A stretch of 64,000 bases of DNA from Myoxocephalus aenaeus. Its lineage: Eukaryota; Chordata; Actinopteri; Perciformes; Cottidae. The translations under genes and the position numbers were made by a program. Shown piece by piece: positions 34,801 through 48,090 of this stretch (within the stretch, counting starts at the first letter, position 1; the number at the start of each line of letters is the position of its first letter). The notes beneath the pieces were generated by a model, which was given only the letters and a program-made list of their open reading frames with translations, searched no databases and was not told the origin of the DNA. Location of the stretch: positions 5,094,001 through 5,158,000 of the forward strand of contig JBAMJR010000154.1 in NCBI GenBank assembly GCA_038501785.1, in the 5' to 3' direction.

Positions 34801-37800
34801 TTAATGTTGATTTTTGTTTGTTTTAATTAAAGCATCAAGTTTAAAACTACTCTGTCAACTCTTCATGAGGCCCAACAAGTTTATGCCATGCTTGGGTGGT
34901 TTAATTCAGCTCACAGCTGAAGGCAAACTTAATTCACTCAGCAGTGGCTTGGGTGAGCGTGCTTAACTGGTGCAGTACTGCACTTTTAATGAGGTGATTA
35001 ACCCCTGAGGGCAGGCATTCACCCGAATCAAACACGCTTGATATTTGCAGCGCCTTGCTGATGGTGTCACTCTGGCCACTGAAATTCCTGCAGGGTCTGT
35101 CAGCGTCCCCTACCTGAGCGATGTGGAGAGTTTTATCTGTAGTTATTTTAATTTTAATAAGTGACCGCAATGAAATAAGGACCAAATACAGTTTTAGTTC
35201 TTGTCTAGTTTCGGTCTCTGTCTCTCTCTTTTTTTGACTAGATTGCCACCTGTAGTTAAACTAAATAGCAAGTGGAAAATAACTCATGTGTGTTGGTTAA
35301 TGTGAGCGAGAGAGATCGCATTTCCACCAAAGTATCATTGAGCTGAAGTGTTTTGACATATTTGGGATACAAAAGAGACCCAAAGACAATCGATCCCGAT
35401 CTGAAAAGACCTGATAATTAGATCCAAAATGTGCTTAAACCAAGCAGACGCAAACGGGGAAAAAACACCAATACACGCAGTAGCAATATCATTTCAATGT
35501 CATTTTTACCTGAAAGTAATTTTACCCACAAAAAAATGTTTTGTCATGTGATGATTATGCCACACCATTATCTGGTCATGAGATCATTTTGGAATTGGAC
35601 GTAGTGACACAATTTACGCTTCTCAAGAAACATATATCTCCTTCCAACCTCTCTGAGCAATGAGTATCACTATTTCATAACGTTTAACCATGACTAGAAC
35701 GTAATCCACAAAACCAGCCTGAAAATTAAGACATTCTGTTTGAGTGAGTGTCTATGAAGCAGACAGAGCCGGATAGTGGTTAGGGCTGGTTGATGCTATG
35801 CTATGATGGGCCAGTCTTGTTAGAGTGGTGGGACTTAGCGAAGGGTCAAGTTAATACAATGGGACCCTACTTAACCCATTTAGATTGACTTGTGTCCCAA
35901 GTTGGTCCCAGGTGACCTTTGAAGATCTCTGGTACAGAGTCTCAGTAATTTAACTACTTTTCATAATTTGTATTTATATTATTTGCAGCTACAAGCATCC
36001 GTTTTGTTGTTACTGTACACCAACAAAGTTACAAATAGTAACTGGCAATAGACATCATCATAAACATTATAATTTCAGTACATTTGTTGCCGAAACCAAA
36101 TAGTTTTGTGTAAGTAAACCTAAAAACTAAGTAAAACCAACCTTGGAAGTTTATTTTGAAAAACCCCACTATGCATGTAATGAGCGTAAACTGACACGCC
36201 GTCCCTGACACATCCGCAAGTAAAACTAGAGGGGTTCCTAAAGTGTCATTGTTGAAGCGTACACTGACCATGTATCGGTATTTGATGGGTTGGTAGTGAT
36301 AATGTGTTTTTGTAAACCACTATGCCTGAGTAAATAAAGGCTTTTCAGATGACTTCTCTATTTGTTTTGCATGAGTGTCTAAAAAATTGTTTATTTTTTT
36401 CATCTTCAAAAGCGCCTTGTGGTTCCCTGGCCTTACTACGCATGAAACGGGCCTCTCCATTCACCTAAGAAGTATTTTTTGTGCGAACATAAGTTGGAAA
36501 AGAAGCCATTGCATATTCCTATTTAATACACATGTATGTATTCGGAAAGTAAAAAGCTAAATAAAAGCCATTGAGCTAAACAAATTATTATGTATGTTAC
36601 GAGTAAGCTTTCCATACAGCCCAGGGTTGGCTTGGGTTTGATGTAAAGTTTGTTGCTTATTACAAAAACACCAGCTGAAATGTTGTATTATATAAAACAA
36701 ATACTGTTCAGATAAATGAGGGTAGTTAACAAGAAGCATCAGTCTTGTGGTTCTCATTAAATAAGCTCTTTATGTTTACGTTTATTCTAAAGCTGAACCT
36801 GTCAAACTGCTCTTCCCCAAAATCTGTAACAGCAGCTTTGTTTATCCATTTGTGACACGCCGTCCAACTAAATTCATTTGTCAAACATTTGGACATTAGG
36901 ACTGGAATTTCCAAGTGCAACACTGTACAAAGGATAACCCCATCCTCAATCCATCCACAACATCGCCATCATCATATGACAACACAGCTCGACAAGAGGT
37001 CATTGCTGGATCAGTCCAGTTGATCTTTCTACGTCACTGTGGCCCACACAAAAACACCAGGAAGGAGCTTGGATCACTGAATGGATGAATAGGTTCATCC
37101 CAATTGGATGAGCCTGTGCATGCAAATTTTTAGTGCATGGATCTGTGAAGATGATCGATCGAGGATATATACAATGTCCCCATTAAAGGGCAATCTCTGA
37201 GTGAAATACAACCATGGTGAAATGGTTCCTGTTTGTCTTGATTCAAACTGCCACCCAAAACAATAAACAAATGCAGAAGTAGAACAAATAAAATGAACAG
37301 AAATATGGAGGAAAAAGCACACACTGAAACAGTTTGTTTGACTGTTTGTGGCAAATTCATCATGTTTATGACTTACACATATCTTTCAAATTTGGTCTTC
37401 ACTTCAGTCTGCAAACTGTAAAATGGTAAGCACAGATAGAACCGTAATGCTAGCATACTAAAATAGCTCAAAGAGCAAATGGGGGGATTACTCATTGCAG
37501 TGACTGGGAATGTCCTACACAACATAGAAAAGAAAAATCTGACCTGTTACAGCATCCTGGTTGGGGCTCATCACTGTGGATCCATTTTCACCATCAGCTC
37601 TCAGGTCCCCCGTCTGCATCTTTTGTGTTTTTGTAGAAAATCATAAGAGAAGTTACCTCCATGTTCTTCCATACTTATGCATGTACATGTGTGTCACATA
37701 ACCTTGACTGTGTCAGAGTCCAAACTGACAAATTAAATCTGCTCCATATTCTGTTTGCGTTTTTTAGCTCTACCCTTATTTTCCTCTATTGACTGATAAG

Positions 37801-38182
37801 TGGCACTGTATATGGTCAGTTTCACAGGTTTTGAACCTTAAACAATAATCACATATTTAAACTATGACATAGTGTGTCGGTTGATACTAAAACTTGATGT
37901 GTTAACTTGTGAAATTATTGATACATTCTTTGGATGAATAAATGGACTCCGATGATAGAATTATGGACACAGTGTTGAATTTAAGAGGTCTTAAAATAAG
38001 GTTTGGTAATAAAGGCTGAAATGATGAAACTGTGTGTAAGAGGGTCTGGGAATTAAAAAAATAAAAATAAAAAGATTGAAGGACAGTTGGTGGAATACGC
38101 CTTAAGTAATTATCACTTGTAAAGACAGTAGTGTCTTTCTGTTTTCATTTGATCCCATTTTATTTTTAATAATTTAAATAAT

Positions 38183-38221
<39 letters not shown>

Positions 38222-41200
38222 AATTTAATTTAATCATTATAAATACATTTCTAATACATTAGTTGTTTTTTCTACTTATTGTAGTTTCTAGTGCAATTGC
38301 AGTAATGTCATATTACTATAACAAACATACTTTTACATAAAACAGGTTTTGAGGACAAATCTATAAATCTATATTTTTTATTACAACTAAAACTCGCCAC
38401 ATACAAATAAAACAACTGCCCCTTTTGTAATAGGACATTATTTAATTTACCTTCGGGTCCCCGATGATGTCAGTATGTCCTTGTATCTCATTCAGGGACA
38501 TTCCTGGGCAGGGCATTGAGATGCATGCCCGCACTGCATCATGCGGCTCTCTTATTCCCACAGAGCTGAAAGAAAACAGTTTGTCAACAGACCACTACAT
38601 ACTGAGATCCTCTAAATATTGACTCAACAAGCCCTGGATGATTTGGATAAATTACCCTATATCTCTTGAAACATCTGAATGAAATGAGTCTCGAATGATC
38701 TCTGGAAGGAAATTTGGCTGATGGGTCTAAGACAACTTTATAAAAATGGCCATAGTCTTGTGAGGTGTTAAGTATTTCATTAGCAATATGCTAATAATAA
38801 ACTATGAAGAAAATCTGCTGGAACAAAAACTAAAGGTGTAATGTTGAGATGAAGATTCAATGAAATTCAAAAGTTATTCAAAAGATGGCATTCAATACTG
38901 ATTTTAAGAATGTCTTACCAGTCTTTTCCATCGCTTTTTCTTCTGTCTCTCTTTTTATCTGACTTTGTCTGCTTTCCTCCCAGAAGTGATGTAATCTTTT
39001 GATCCCTCTTGTCCTCTTTAACTTTGGGTGGATCAGTCTTTTTGCTGCTTGGAGAAGGAAGCTTACTCTTACGAAAACCAAACCAATTTGCTAAGGTTGA
39101 GCCCGATTTTTGCTTCACTTCAATGGTTCTCTCCTGTTCCTGAGACTTGTGCAAGTTCTCCTCTATGCCGAGCATCACTTTCTCTTCGATCGTGGTTATG
39201 GAACTTTGTCTCTCTGGTTCTTCAGAAACTGGCTCGCCAAAGGCGCTTGAAAACTGTTGCTCAATCTGAAGGCGCCTAGCCTGCTCTCGTTGGTGTTTAA
39301 GACTCTGAAGCCTTTCACTGGAGGACCCCAAATGTGAAGGTACTGTCAGGCCCTCTTCAATCAAAAAGTTGTTCAAAAGGGATCGATTCATTGGACAATG
39401 ATAGCTACTTGAGCAACTCATACTTCCCGGAAGGACATCACTAAGAGAGTTCAAGGAACTACCAGAGTGTGTTTTGATCTGGGTACGGACCTTTCCAGAT
39501 CTGTTGAAGCTTGGCCTGTCCATGTAGCGTGCACCAAAGCTCTGGCTACGAGCCTTAGCCCCATTCATTCCCATTACTGGCTTAAGTGGAGGTCTGGTTG
39601 ACACAGACACAGAACGTTTAAACAGCCATCCTTCCTCATCAAATCCCCAATCTAACATCACACCGCTGTCTGATGCAACAGGCTGAACACAGGGCTCAGA
39701 ATCCAGTGAGTTACAGCGGGTCTCAATCTTTCTGCAGACTTTATCATGAGCTCCACAACCATGTATCATCTGGGGATCACACGTAAAGGTCTGAAAGGTG
39801 TGCATACCTTTTGCAGTATCATCTTTGTCATGTCTTCCGTAAACTAGGAAGGTAGTGGTTTCCTGTCCAGCAATTGCCTCATGAGATTTAGCATTTACAG
39901 GGAGAGCCATTTTTACAGGTCTTGAGGTGGAACTCTGAAGATTATTGGCAATCCCATGGTAGTACGTCTTAGAATATGCCTGAGGCAATACATCTGAAAG
40001 TTTTGGCTCACTAATGCTTTGTTGGGATCTCTGTAAGATGCTCTGACTTGGAAATATAGAGGGAGCACCATGTTCATCATGGCATGTGGTAGTTCTGTCC
40101 ATAGATAGCTGGACTGACTCTGAAGACTCTTGAAGGGAGACAGATGGCATCTTAGATGACTGGGTATGGTAGAGCTTGGCAGGAATATCGTTCAGTAGCT
40201 TACTATCAGCACCCATTTGTAGGGCTGTATGTTGATTGTCCTTTGCTGTGTTAGATTGTTGCGGCTGTAAAATAGAAGAAAGATATGATTGTGGCTTGGG
40301 GGTGCAAGACGTTGCCTTTCCGGTCGTAGAGCTTTGAGCCTGACCTGCAGATGCATGTGCTTTGGGTAAGCCGTCACAACTGGGACGAAGGACAAGAGAA
40401 GTAGTTCGTCCTGGGGGTAGTGGCGGGGATGGGGACCTACGTTCTGAACAGGAAACATCACAGTGCTGGTCTTGGCGTCGTTGTTTTCGTGGAGAGCAGG
40501 GTAAGTTGTCGTAGATGCTCTCTTCCACAGACTCATTGCTTGATTGAAGTCCAGTGACTTGCAAAGATGATTTTGTTGGGCTCGTTGAGCATTCATTGAT
40601 CCCTGGTGGCTTAAATGTCTTTGAATGTTTCACAGGGGAAGCGAGGGGAGAGCGTACACTCTTGAGAGACTTGGAATTTGTTGATACCAAAATGTTCTCA
40701 TCTTTCTCAACTTTAGATAATGATCCCTTGTTTGAACAATGTGTTTGACTGAGATTTGTACTTTTGCTAGGAAGACTGTGCCCAGGAGGGTCTGACTGTC
40801 CTTTGGACATGTGGCCCTTAATAAGTTTTTGGTGGAGGGGAGAATGTGTATGCTTAGCTTGCTCTTTCCCTCCATCGGCACTCTTGCTCCGCAGAATGAA
40901 AGCCTTTCTTGCTGAGTCACAAGGCTGAGGTTTCGGTTTCCTCTGTGGAGATTCTGAGATGGTGTTGTCCTGGCTTTCACTGCCAGCTTGACTGGCTTGT
41001 TCTCTGCAGTGAGGAACCTCCATTGAGGAGCTGCGCTGTCTGGCTACACTCACACAACTCAGAGCTCTTGTTGCAGAATGCTGAATAGAGGAGCTCATGT
41101 CATTTGTATCTGCTTCAACTTGCTTGACTGCAAGTCTGCCCTGTTGTCTTTTGACGTGATCAAGTCTGGATTTACGGTCAGTAGACCTTTCCTGGTTATT

Positions 41201-44200
41201 GTTTCTGTCACTTAACTTCATGCTTGAAGGCTTGTTTTTTTCCTCCAAATGCGTAAGGCTATCTGTTGGGCTTACACCAGGTTTTACTGAGGGGCCCTCC
41301 AAAAATAAGAAGTTGTCTGTGACAGGTGAGGGAAAAAGACCAGAATTCCCTACAAGTTTTACAGGGTCTTCTTGGAAATTGTTGTCACCGTCCCTTATGA
41401 CATCCAGTTTTTGCAAGCAAACAGGCTCTTTTGTTGGTTGGTCACTGGATTCACTTTGTAATTTAGTTATTTCATTATTCATATCATCTGAGCCTGGGGC
41501 AGTCGTCCCTGCTCCGGCCTTCAACGATTTACTTGTAGGGGCTAATTGCTTGGCTGTACTCCCTTGTTGAACACACTTGACACCAAACGAGTATATGCCC
41601 TCGTTGGAAGTCATACAATCTTTGCAGTGTGGAACAGCTGCAAGTGAGGATGCCTCTTTGGAGCTGCACATTTGGAGACGCTTCAGGCCTTTCAGAATGT
41701 GGCCTTCCTTCCATCCCAAGTCTGTTTGCTCGATGGGTGCAGAGTGGTTGCTGGATACTGAACCCGTACTCATCCTTTTATCCCGGCTTGCGGCACACTG
41801 TGCATTAAAAATCATATTTACAATCATTGAAATGGGATTTACAGAGGGATCACCAATATTCCATTAAGATGACAACTCTGGCAACTTCCTTATTCTTCAA
41901 ATCAAAGGAAGATGAATGTAAGATGAATGAAACCCACCTGCTTGGACAATCCACGTCCCTCTGCCCAAGTGTGGGAGCCACTGGAGTACTCACTACAAGC
42001 ACTGGATAGTGACAGTTCACTGCTACTGCCGCTGCCACTACTGCGTGGGCATGTTAGACTCAGCAGGCTAGGCCACCTTCCTGCAGGAATACCATTCCTT
42101 TGGACCTCCTGGAAAATCAATAATTATCTAATGAATCAACAGAAATCAAACAAACATCTTGTAATAAATGTCATCATTGCAGGCTAACATTGACAAAGCA
42201 TTGGCAATAAAATACATGTTAACAGGATATACAATTGAATTTATCAGTAGTGACAAATATTGTAATTATGACTCTCTGCAGTCTGAAGGGTATACATTAT
42301 GAGAATGCCTCATGGCTCTCCATTCGTCTCTGAAACAGATCCCAAATAATCAATATGCTGGATACTCAGCTGTCTCTTTCCAACCAAAGGCTAATTGAGG
42401 AATAGACTGACATTTTCCACTCCAATTGTCAGATGGCCTATGTTGTAAAATACAATGTTCACTGAACATGGAACATCTTGATGCATCTGGTTTTCATTTA
42501 TATTTTAAACATAACTGCACAATAACTGATGGCAGTAGATTATAATGCTTTTATGTTGGTCAGAGTTTACTAAATTAACCAAAATCAAAATTCACATAGT
42601 GTTCCTCTGACTGACGTTTTTTTAATAACATCTTTAACTGGGTAGAGTCTTTTGGATGGATCTTCCAAAAGCATGCTCTGGCAGGAGGCTGAGGTCCATC
42701 AGGACCAAGACCTCACGCCACACAAACAGTTTCTTCCCGTCGGCAGTCGGGCTCATCAACAGGGCTCGGGTCCCCCACTGACTGACTCTGTCACCCCCAG
42801 CTATTTATATATATATTTTTTTAATTCTTTTCATTTTTTTTCTCTCTTCTTTCTTTCTCTTTACCGTTCACTCCTCTGCACACCTCATATTTAAACACTC
42901 GTCACTTTAACATACACTTTAACTTAAACACACATGTCACTTTAACGTACACTCACATTAACGTATCTGTTGTCTGAGCACTTTCTTATCTTACACTTAT
43001 TTTAATACCAATTGCACTGTTGTTATCGTTGATTGTTGATTGTTGTTTGTCTCGTGTCCCATGTCCATGTCCAATGTATGCACCTTCCGCCTCAAAAAAT
43101 TCCTCGTTTGTGTGAAAACATTCCTGGCTAATAAACAGTTTCTGATTTCTGATTCAGATTCAGATTTCTGAAAATGTTTTTTTGCCCATGCCTGACTATT
43201 TGCCCACACCGTGTCTGTTCATCATAAGTGACAGATAAAAGGAACGTGCATTGTAAGCCTCTTAATTAAATAGTTTTGTGTAATGCAGGCAGAAGTATAA
43301 CTCATACAAAGTTGTAAAATATTGATTCCACAGAATATTGTCTCCAAAAATGTCTTCAGCTGATGCAAAATACTTGTATTAAAGAGACATGATGACAGAG
43401 GTAGCTTTGAAAGAAATGTTGAAAGTTTTGAAAGGACTTTCACTGCATATTTAATCACAAACATTGTATTTGGGAGTATACTCCCTTGTTCTAAATCTGA
43501 TACAGCAGTTCTCTGTAGTGATCAGGCTGCCATCTGTCTATCTAAGGTTTATTGATTGATACTACAGTGATTTCCCCCCCAGTGGTTTCGATGTATATGC
43601 TGTAAATTAAATAAAAAAATTAAATTTTCTCTGCCTAGGTAATGACCCAAATCACTCCAGTGATGTAATGTGGATGAGTCACTAGTACTGCCAAACTAAT
43701 GGAGAATCAACACTGTTCAACTCCATACAGCTTGTTCTACTTCTGGCTCTTTGTTTTGGCTTTCCAGCTAACAAAGACTGTATTACAGAGTCCCACAGGT
43801 CTTATTAATCCTGATGAGCTGTGTGCAGTATCAGCCGAGCACGAATAAGCAAAAAGACTAAATAAACAGTGGCAGGTGGAGAAAGCAACTAGTTAGCTAA
43901 AGATCCAAAATGTTTTCTCATATCCTGTGATAACAGTGTCTTTGTTGTGAGCCTGATACTAATATAATACTTCATTAAATGAAATAGGTTTGCAAAAAAT
44001 TAAATAACCAGTGAGTTGAATGTTTAGCCTTTCATTTTGAATGTTTATTTTTTCAGAACTGCTCATAGAAACTGGTATGGACTTGGTTTCCCAATTTATA
44101 AAACACGCAGTACTTACTATGATATGGATCACATATCCACATATCCACCATATAAGCTTTAAATTGCATTTTCTCTTCTTTTTTTTGTATTGTGTCAAAC

Positions 44201-47200
44201 TTAATTTCCTACGAAAAGTGATTTTGATAAGTTGCAAGGCATCAAAAAGCACTGAAAAGGCAGAAGGTACAATTCTCAATTTGAAAAGACCAGTGTTTGA
44301 CGTGTTCGCTTTAAGGTCAATTTTTTTAGTCCTGTGTAGAAAGCCCACTATATTCCTATAGGAACTGCTGGCACTATTCACTGGCACGCAGCAGTGAACC
44401 AGTGCCATTTCCAATCAGGGGGCCCCAAAGGTGTCAAAAGTATTGTGACCCCATTTAAAATGGCATTGATCGTTTGCAAGGCTGCCATGGCCAGCTTCCT
44501 CTCAAAGTCATTAATGTCATCTGTTAGCAATAATTAATGTGAATAGGAAATAATTGCATAAGGGAGCCAGGGACTGAAGTGATTTGGTCTATTCATTGAT
44601 ATTCACCTATTATTTGATAATCCGTGCTAGCCTTTATTTCACGAGCACATTTGACCATGCTTGTGCAGATTAATCTTGGAACTAATTACAGTCAGCATGT
44701 CGAGAGCTATCTGAGATTTGAGTGATCCAGTTTAACAAACCCTCAATCAGAGTGGCCCTGTGCTTAAAGTCAAGGGCAAAATTGAGGGCTGCAGAGATGT
44801 TTCTTCCCCTTATTATATATATATATATATATGAAAGCTACTTCCAAATATTTGTCATATGAATAATTAGCTAAAGGCCAAACATCTTAAATACAGAAAT
44901 GCAGAAATCATCAGCTATATATTGTGTATACAGTATACCTAAACCCACATTTTTGCATTTTGCAAAGGTACTTTCAGCAAAGTAAGTAATGAGTCACACC
45001 AGATGTACTCAAATAATAAAAACAGCATCAAATTCAGAAGCTCTGAAAGTCCTGTAATTACAGATATCACCAGTTACTCAAAAATTATTTAAAAGCTCAG
45101 GGCCAGGCTTTTTCTTCTTAAAAGTACATCTATGACGTGACTAATAGAAAAAGTAAGTGAACAAATAAATGTATGACGCATCTATAAATGGAAGTGCTGA
45201 AATTACTTGGTTTTATGTGACTGTTTGCGTTGGTTCTGTCTGGCTGTGGAAGATCCAAGACCCAGAGTGGAGCACTTTGTACTGCATCCATTTTGCATGT
45301 TTTGCTGTGTGAATAATGTCTTTTCTTCTTTTTCATATAATTATTACTATCATGTATTATTATAATATTAATATTAATTCATAATTCATATTATTATATT
45401 ATAGTCGCACCGAATAAGAGTTTTAAAGGGGACAACCAATGTATTATAGAAGAAAAAAAAGCCAGGCTGAAAGATCTGAGATCTGAGAAAAGTTGCATTA
45501 TGGGACAGGTTTTTAGAGCTTGACCCATTGGGACTGAAAGTCAGGACATCTCCGCCTCCCTTGTATCAATTATGACAATCATTTTTTGCAGCTCACAATG
45601 TTATAGTGCAATAGTAAATTGCTGGCTTACTCCTTTAAGAATTACAACATAGCATTATGGGAGGGATTGTATCCACTAATCATCACTGTGTATATTTCAA
45701 GGCCTTAGACACACTTTGGCATGAGGACAGGTCCAGAGACATGTGTACATTGATCATAGTATCCCTGCATCCAGCCTTATCAGTCAGAATAATACAGCAG
45801 CATGTCAGCTGGTGGATCTACAGCTCATGAAGGGATCTTCACAGAGCATATGCTATTAATGCTGATGCTTTTACCGCAGGCACCTGACAGTCCTGTTACT
45901 TCATACATTTTTATGTTAGATTTTGTAATGCAAATCTAACTGCTAACACTGGCAGATCTGGAGATTTTTCTACCGACTAAACTATACCGGCAGTTCGCAC
46001 TATCACAGCATACGTGAAGTGCTTTTAGACGTGCATTTGCCGTGGACGGTGTTGACAGGAGTGGTCCACAATTCTGGAGTTTATGTTACAAGGAATCTTT
46101 TAGGAGCACAAGAGTAAACTGAGAAGGTTTGATTTATCAGGAAAGCATACTGCATTTAGCCTGTACAATTCTGTCTGTGTAATCCAAGTATATTCCTTAC
46201 TCATGTTAAATACAGTAACACAATTATTTTTAAGTAGCTTCATTTTCTAGTTCTTAATACATACCATCAAAAGCCTACAACCAACACTGTGTTTGTCTCT
46301 CAAATTTCACAATCTCATTCAAATGTGTCCATGCATGCATCCCCCAGAGCCGCCCAAAATAAGGTTACACTCACTCAGTTTCTCTTCAAACCACAGTGTC
46401 CTCCACTCAAGTGTTAGAAACACCATCTTCACTGCTCTCACCTCATTCAATATAACACCACCGTCTTCCAACTCACCTCCATGTCTTTAGGCCCCTTGTC
46501 ATTAATACTGCTGTTCACTTTGGTGAAACAGCAGTGGAAAAGCAGACCGCTCTAGCTATAGTAACATCTGCAATGTGAAGTGTGCAGATATTATGTAACC
46601 TGCATGACATGATTTAAAGTCAAGTTAAACTTTTAGTTTTAAATCAGAGCTTAGTGCAAGCAAAACATGTGTGCATGTGAACCTATATAACGAGCCCTAC
46701 GAGGAAAAGAGTTGTTTTTGTTGTACAATATGTCTCTGTTGTGAATCTCCCTGCTAGTGTGCCTTTATTAGAGCTCAGACAGCAACAAAATCAAATGTCG
46801 TTTGGGGCACTTTAAAAGGGAAAATAAATTTGACATTATTACATTGCCTTTATCTTTTTCTGCAACCCTCCCAGGAAGTATTTCTGAGGAAAGAGGCACC
46901 TGTTGGTGTTTGAAAACCTTGCAGTTCCAGGTCTCTTGAGTGTCGCTCTGCCGCTGAATTGTAATAACATTGTGACAGATGACCCTGTCACACAGTCACG
47001 CAGATAGGACTCTTTGGCACAGAGACATAGCGAGACAATGTTGCTATTATAAAGGTTCTAATCATTTTATGAAACTTCCGGAGCCGCGGTCTAATCACAG
47101 AAATAATCTCTCCAGTGTATCCTTCATTTAAGACAGAGGTAAAGTAGGATTCTGCTGGCAACTGCACAATTTCTTCGGTTGAAATAACAACTGTGACTTA

Positions 47201-48038
47201 CAAATTTGATCAGCATACCTATAGCTTATTAAGCCAAAGTTAATGTTAAGGATGCTTGATGAGTTGGTTGAAAAATAAATCTCTGGTTGTTTTTTAACTA
47301 TGCAGCGACACAAACAATTTGAATATAATACATATAAACTATTAATGCGATGTAAATCTGCGACATTCGCTAAACCTTTTCAATAATAGGTTTGAATAGA
47401 TTCACGCAGACAGAGGACAAACTACCAGAATCCTATTGACCCAGAACAACGTCTGGCAGTCTGTAAGGTGAACTGTTGTATAGCCTAAGCTAATGTAAGC
47501 TTTTTCTTTAAGTTTCCTTTTTATCAAAATGGTATCAGTGAATTTGAGGACCCTCTGGTTAACAGTTTCGTAGTGTAAATGTCTAGGGCTTTTATTGTAA
47601 AAGGTAAGAATGGAAGGAGTGGATCTGTTATTTATTTGTTGCCTTTGCTGCCTCAAGGTTGAAGGTTGGTCCAAAGAACCTCCATGATGTTGTACACTTT
47701 GGAGTACTCACAACTTGATTGGTGATACCTTTATTCACAATGCAAAAGTACAGATAACTTGGCCTTGCACCAAAAAAAGGAGTCTTTTTTGTCACGTAAT
47801 ATTCATATTCTGTGTCAAAGTACTCATGGCTGACACAAAAGTTGAGAAAAATGTCATGTGCAAATTGCTGTAATCACGGCAAAAAAAAAGACCCGGTTGT
47901 GTAACGGCCTTAAAGCTGCATGACCCAGGTCAGCATCCTCACCGGTTGGGAAAAAAAAAACAGCATTGTTCTTGTATTTCAGTGGAGAGCTACTCTAACT
48001 GTGTGTGAGTGAGAGTGAGAGAGAGAGAGAGAGTGAGA

Positions 48039-48090
<52 letters not shown>

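Noticed and set aside
40192..40980. Antisense and alternative frames within the giant NCKAP5 exon
   Set aside because: They overlap the 959-codon exon, whose frame has conserved blocks and consistent splice phases. These are shadows.
44041..44414. Overlapping open frames on both strands in the large NCKAP5 intron
   Set aside because: They occur on both strands over the same AT-rich stretch, with low-complexity Phe/Lys runs. Neither has exon borders.
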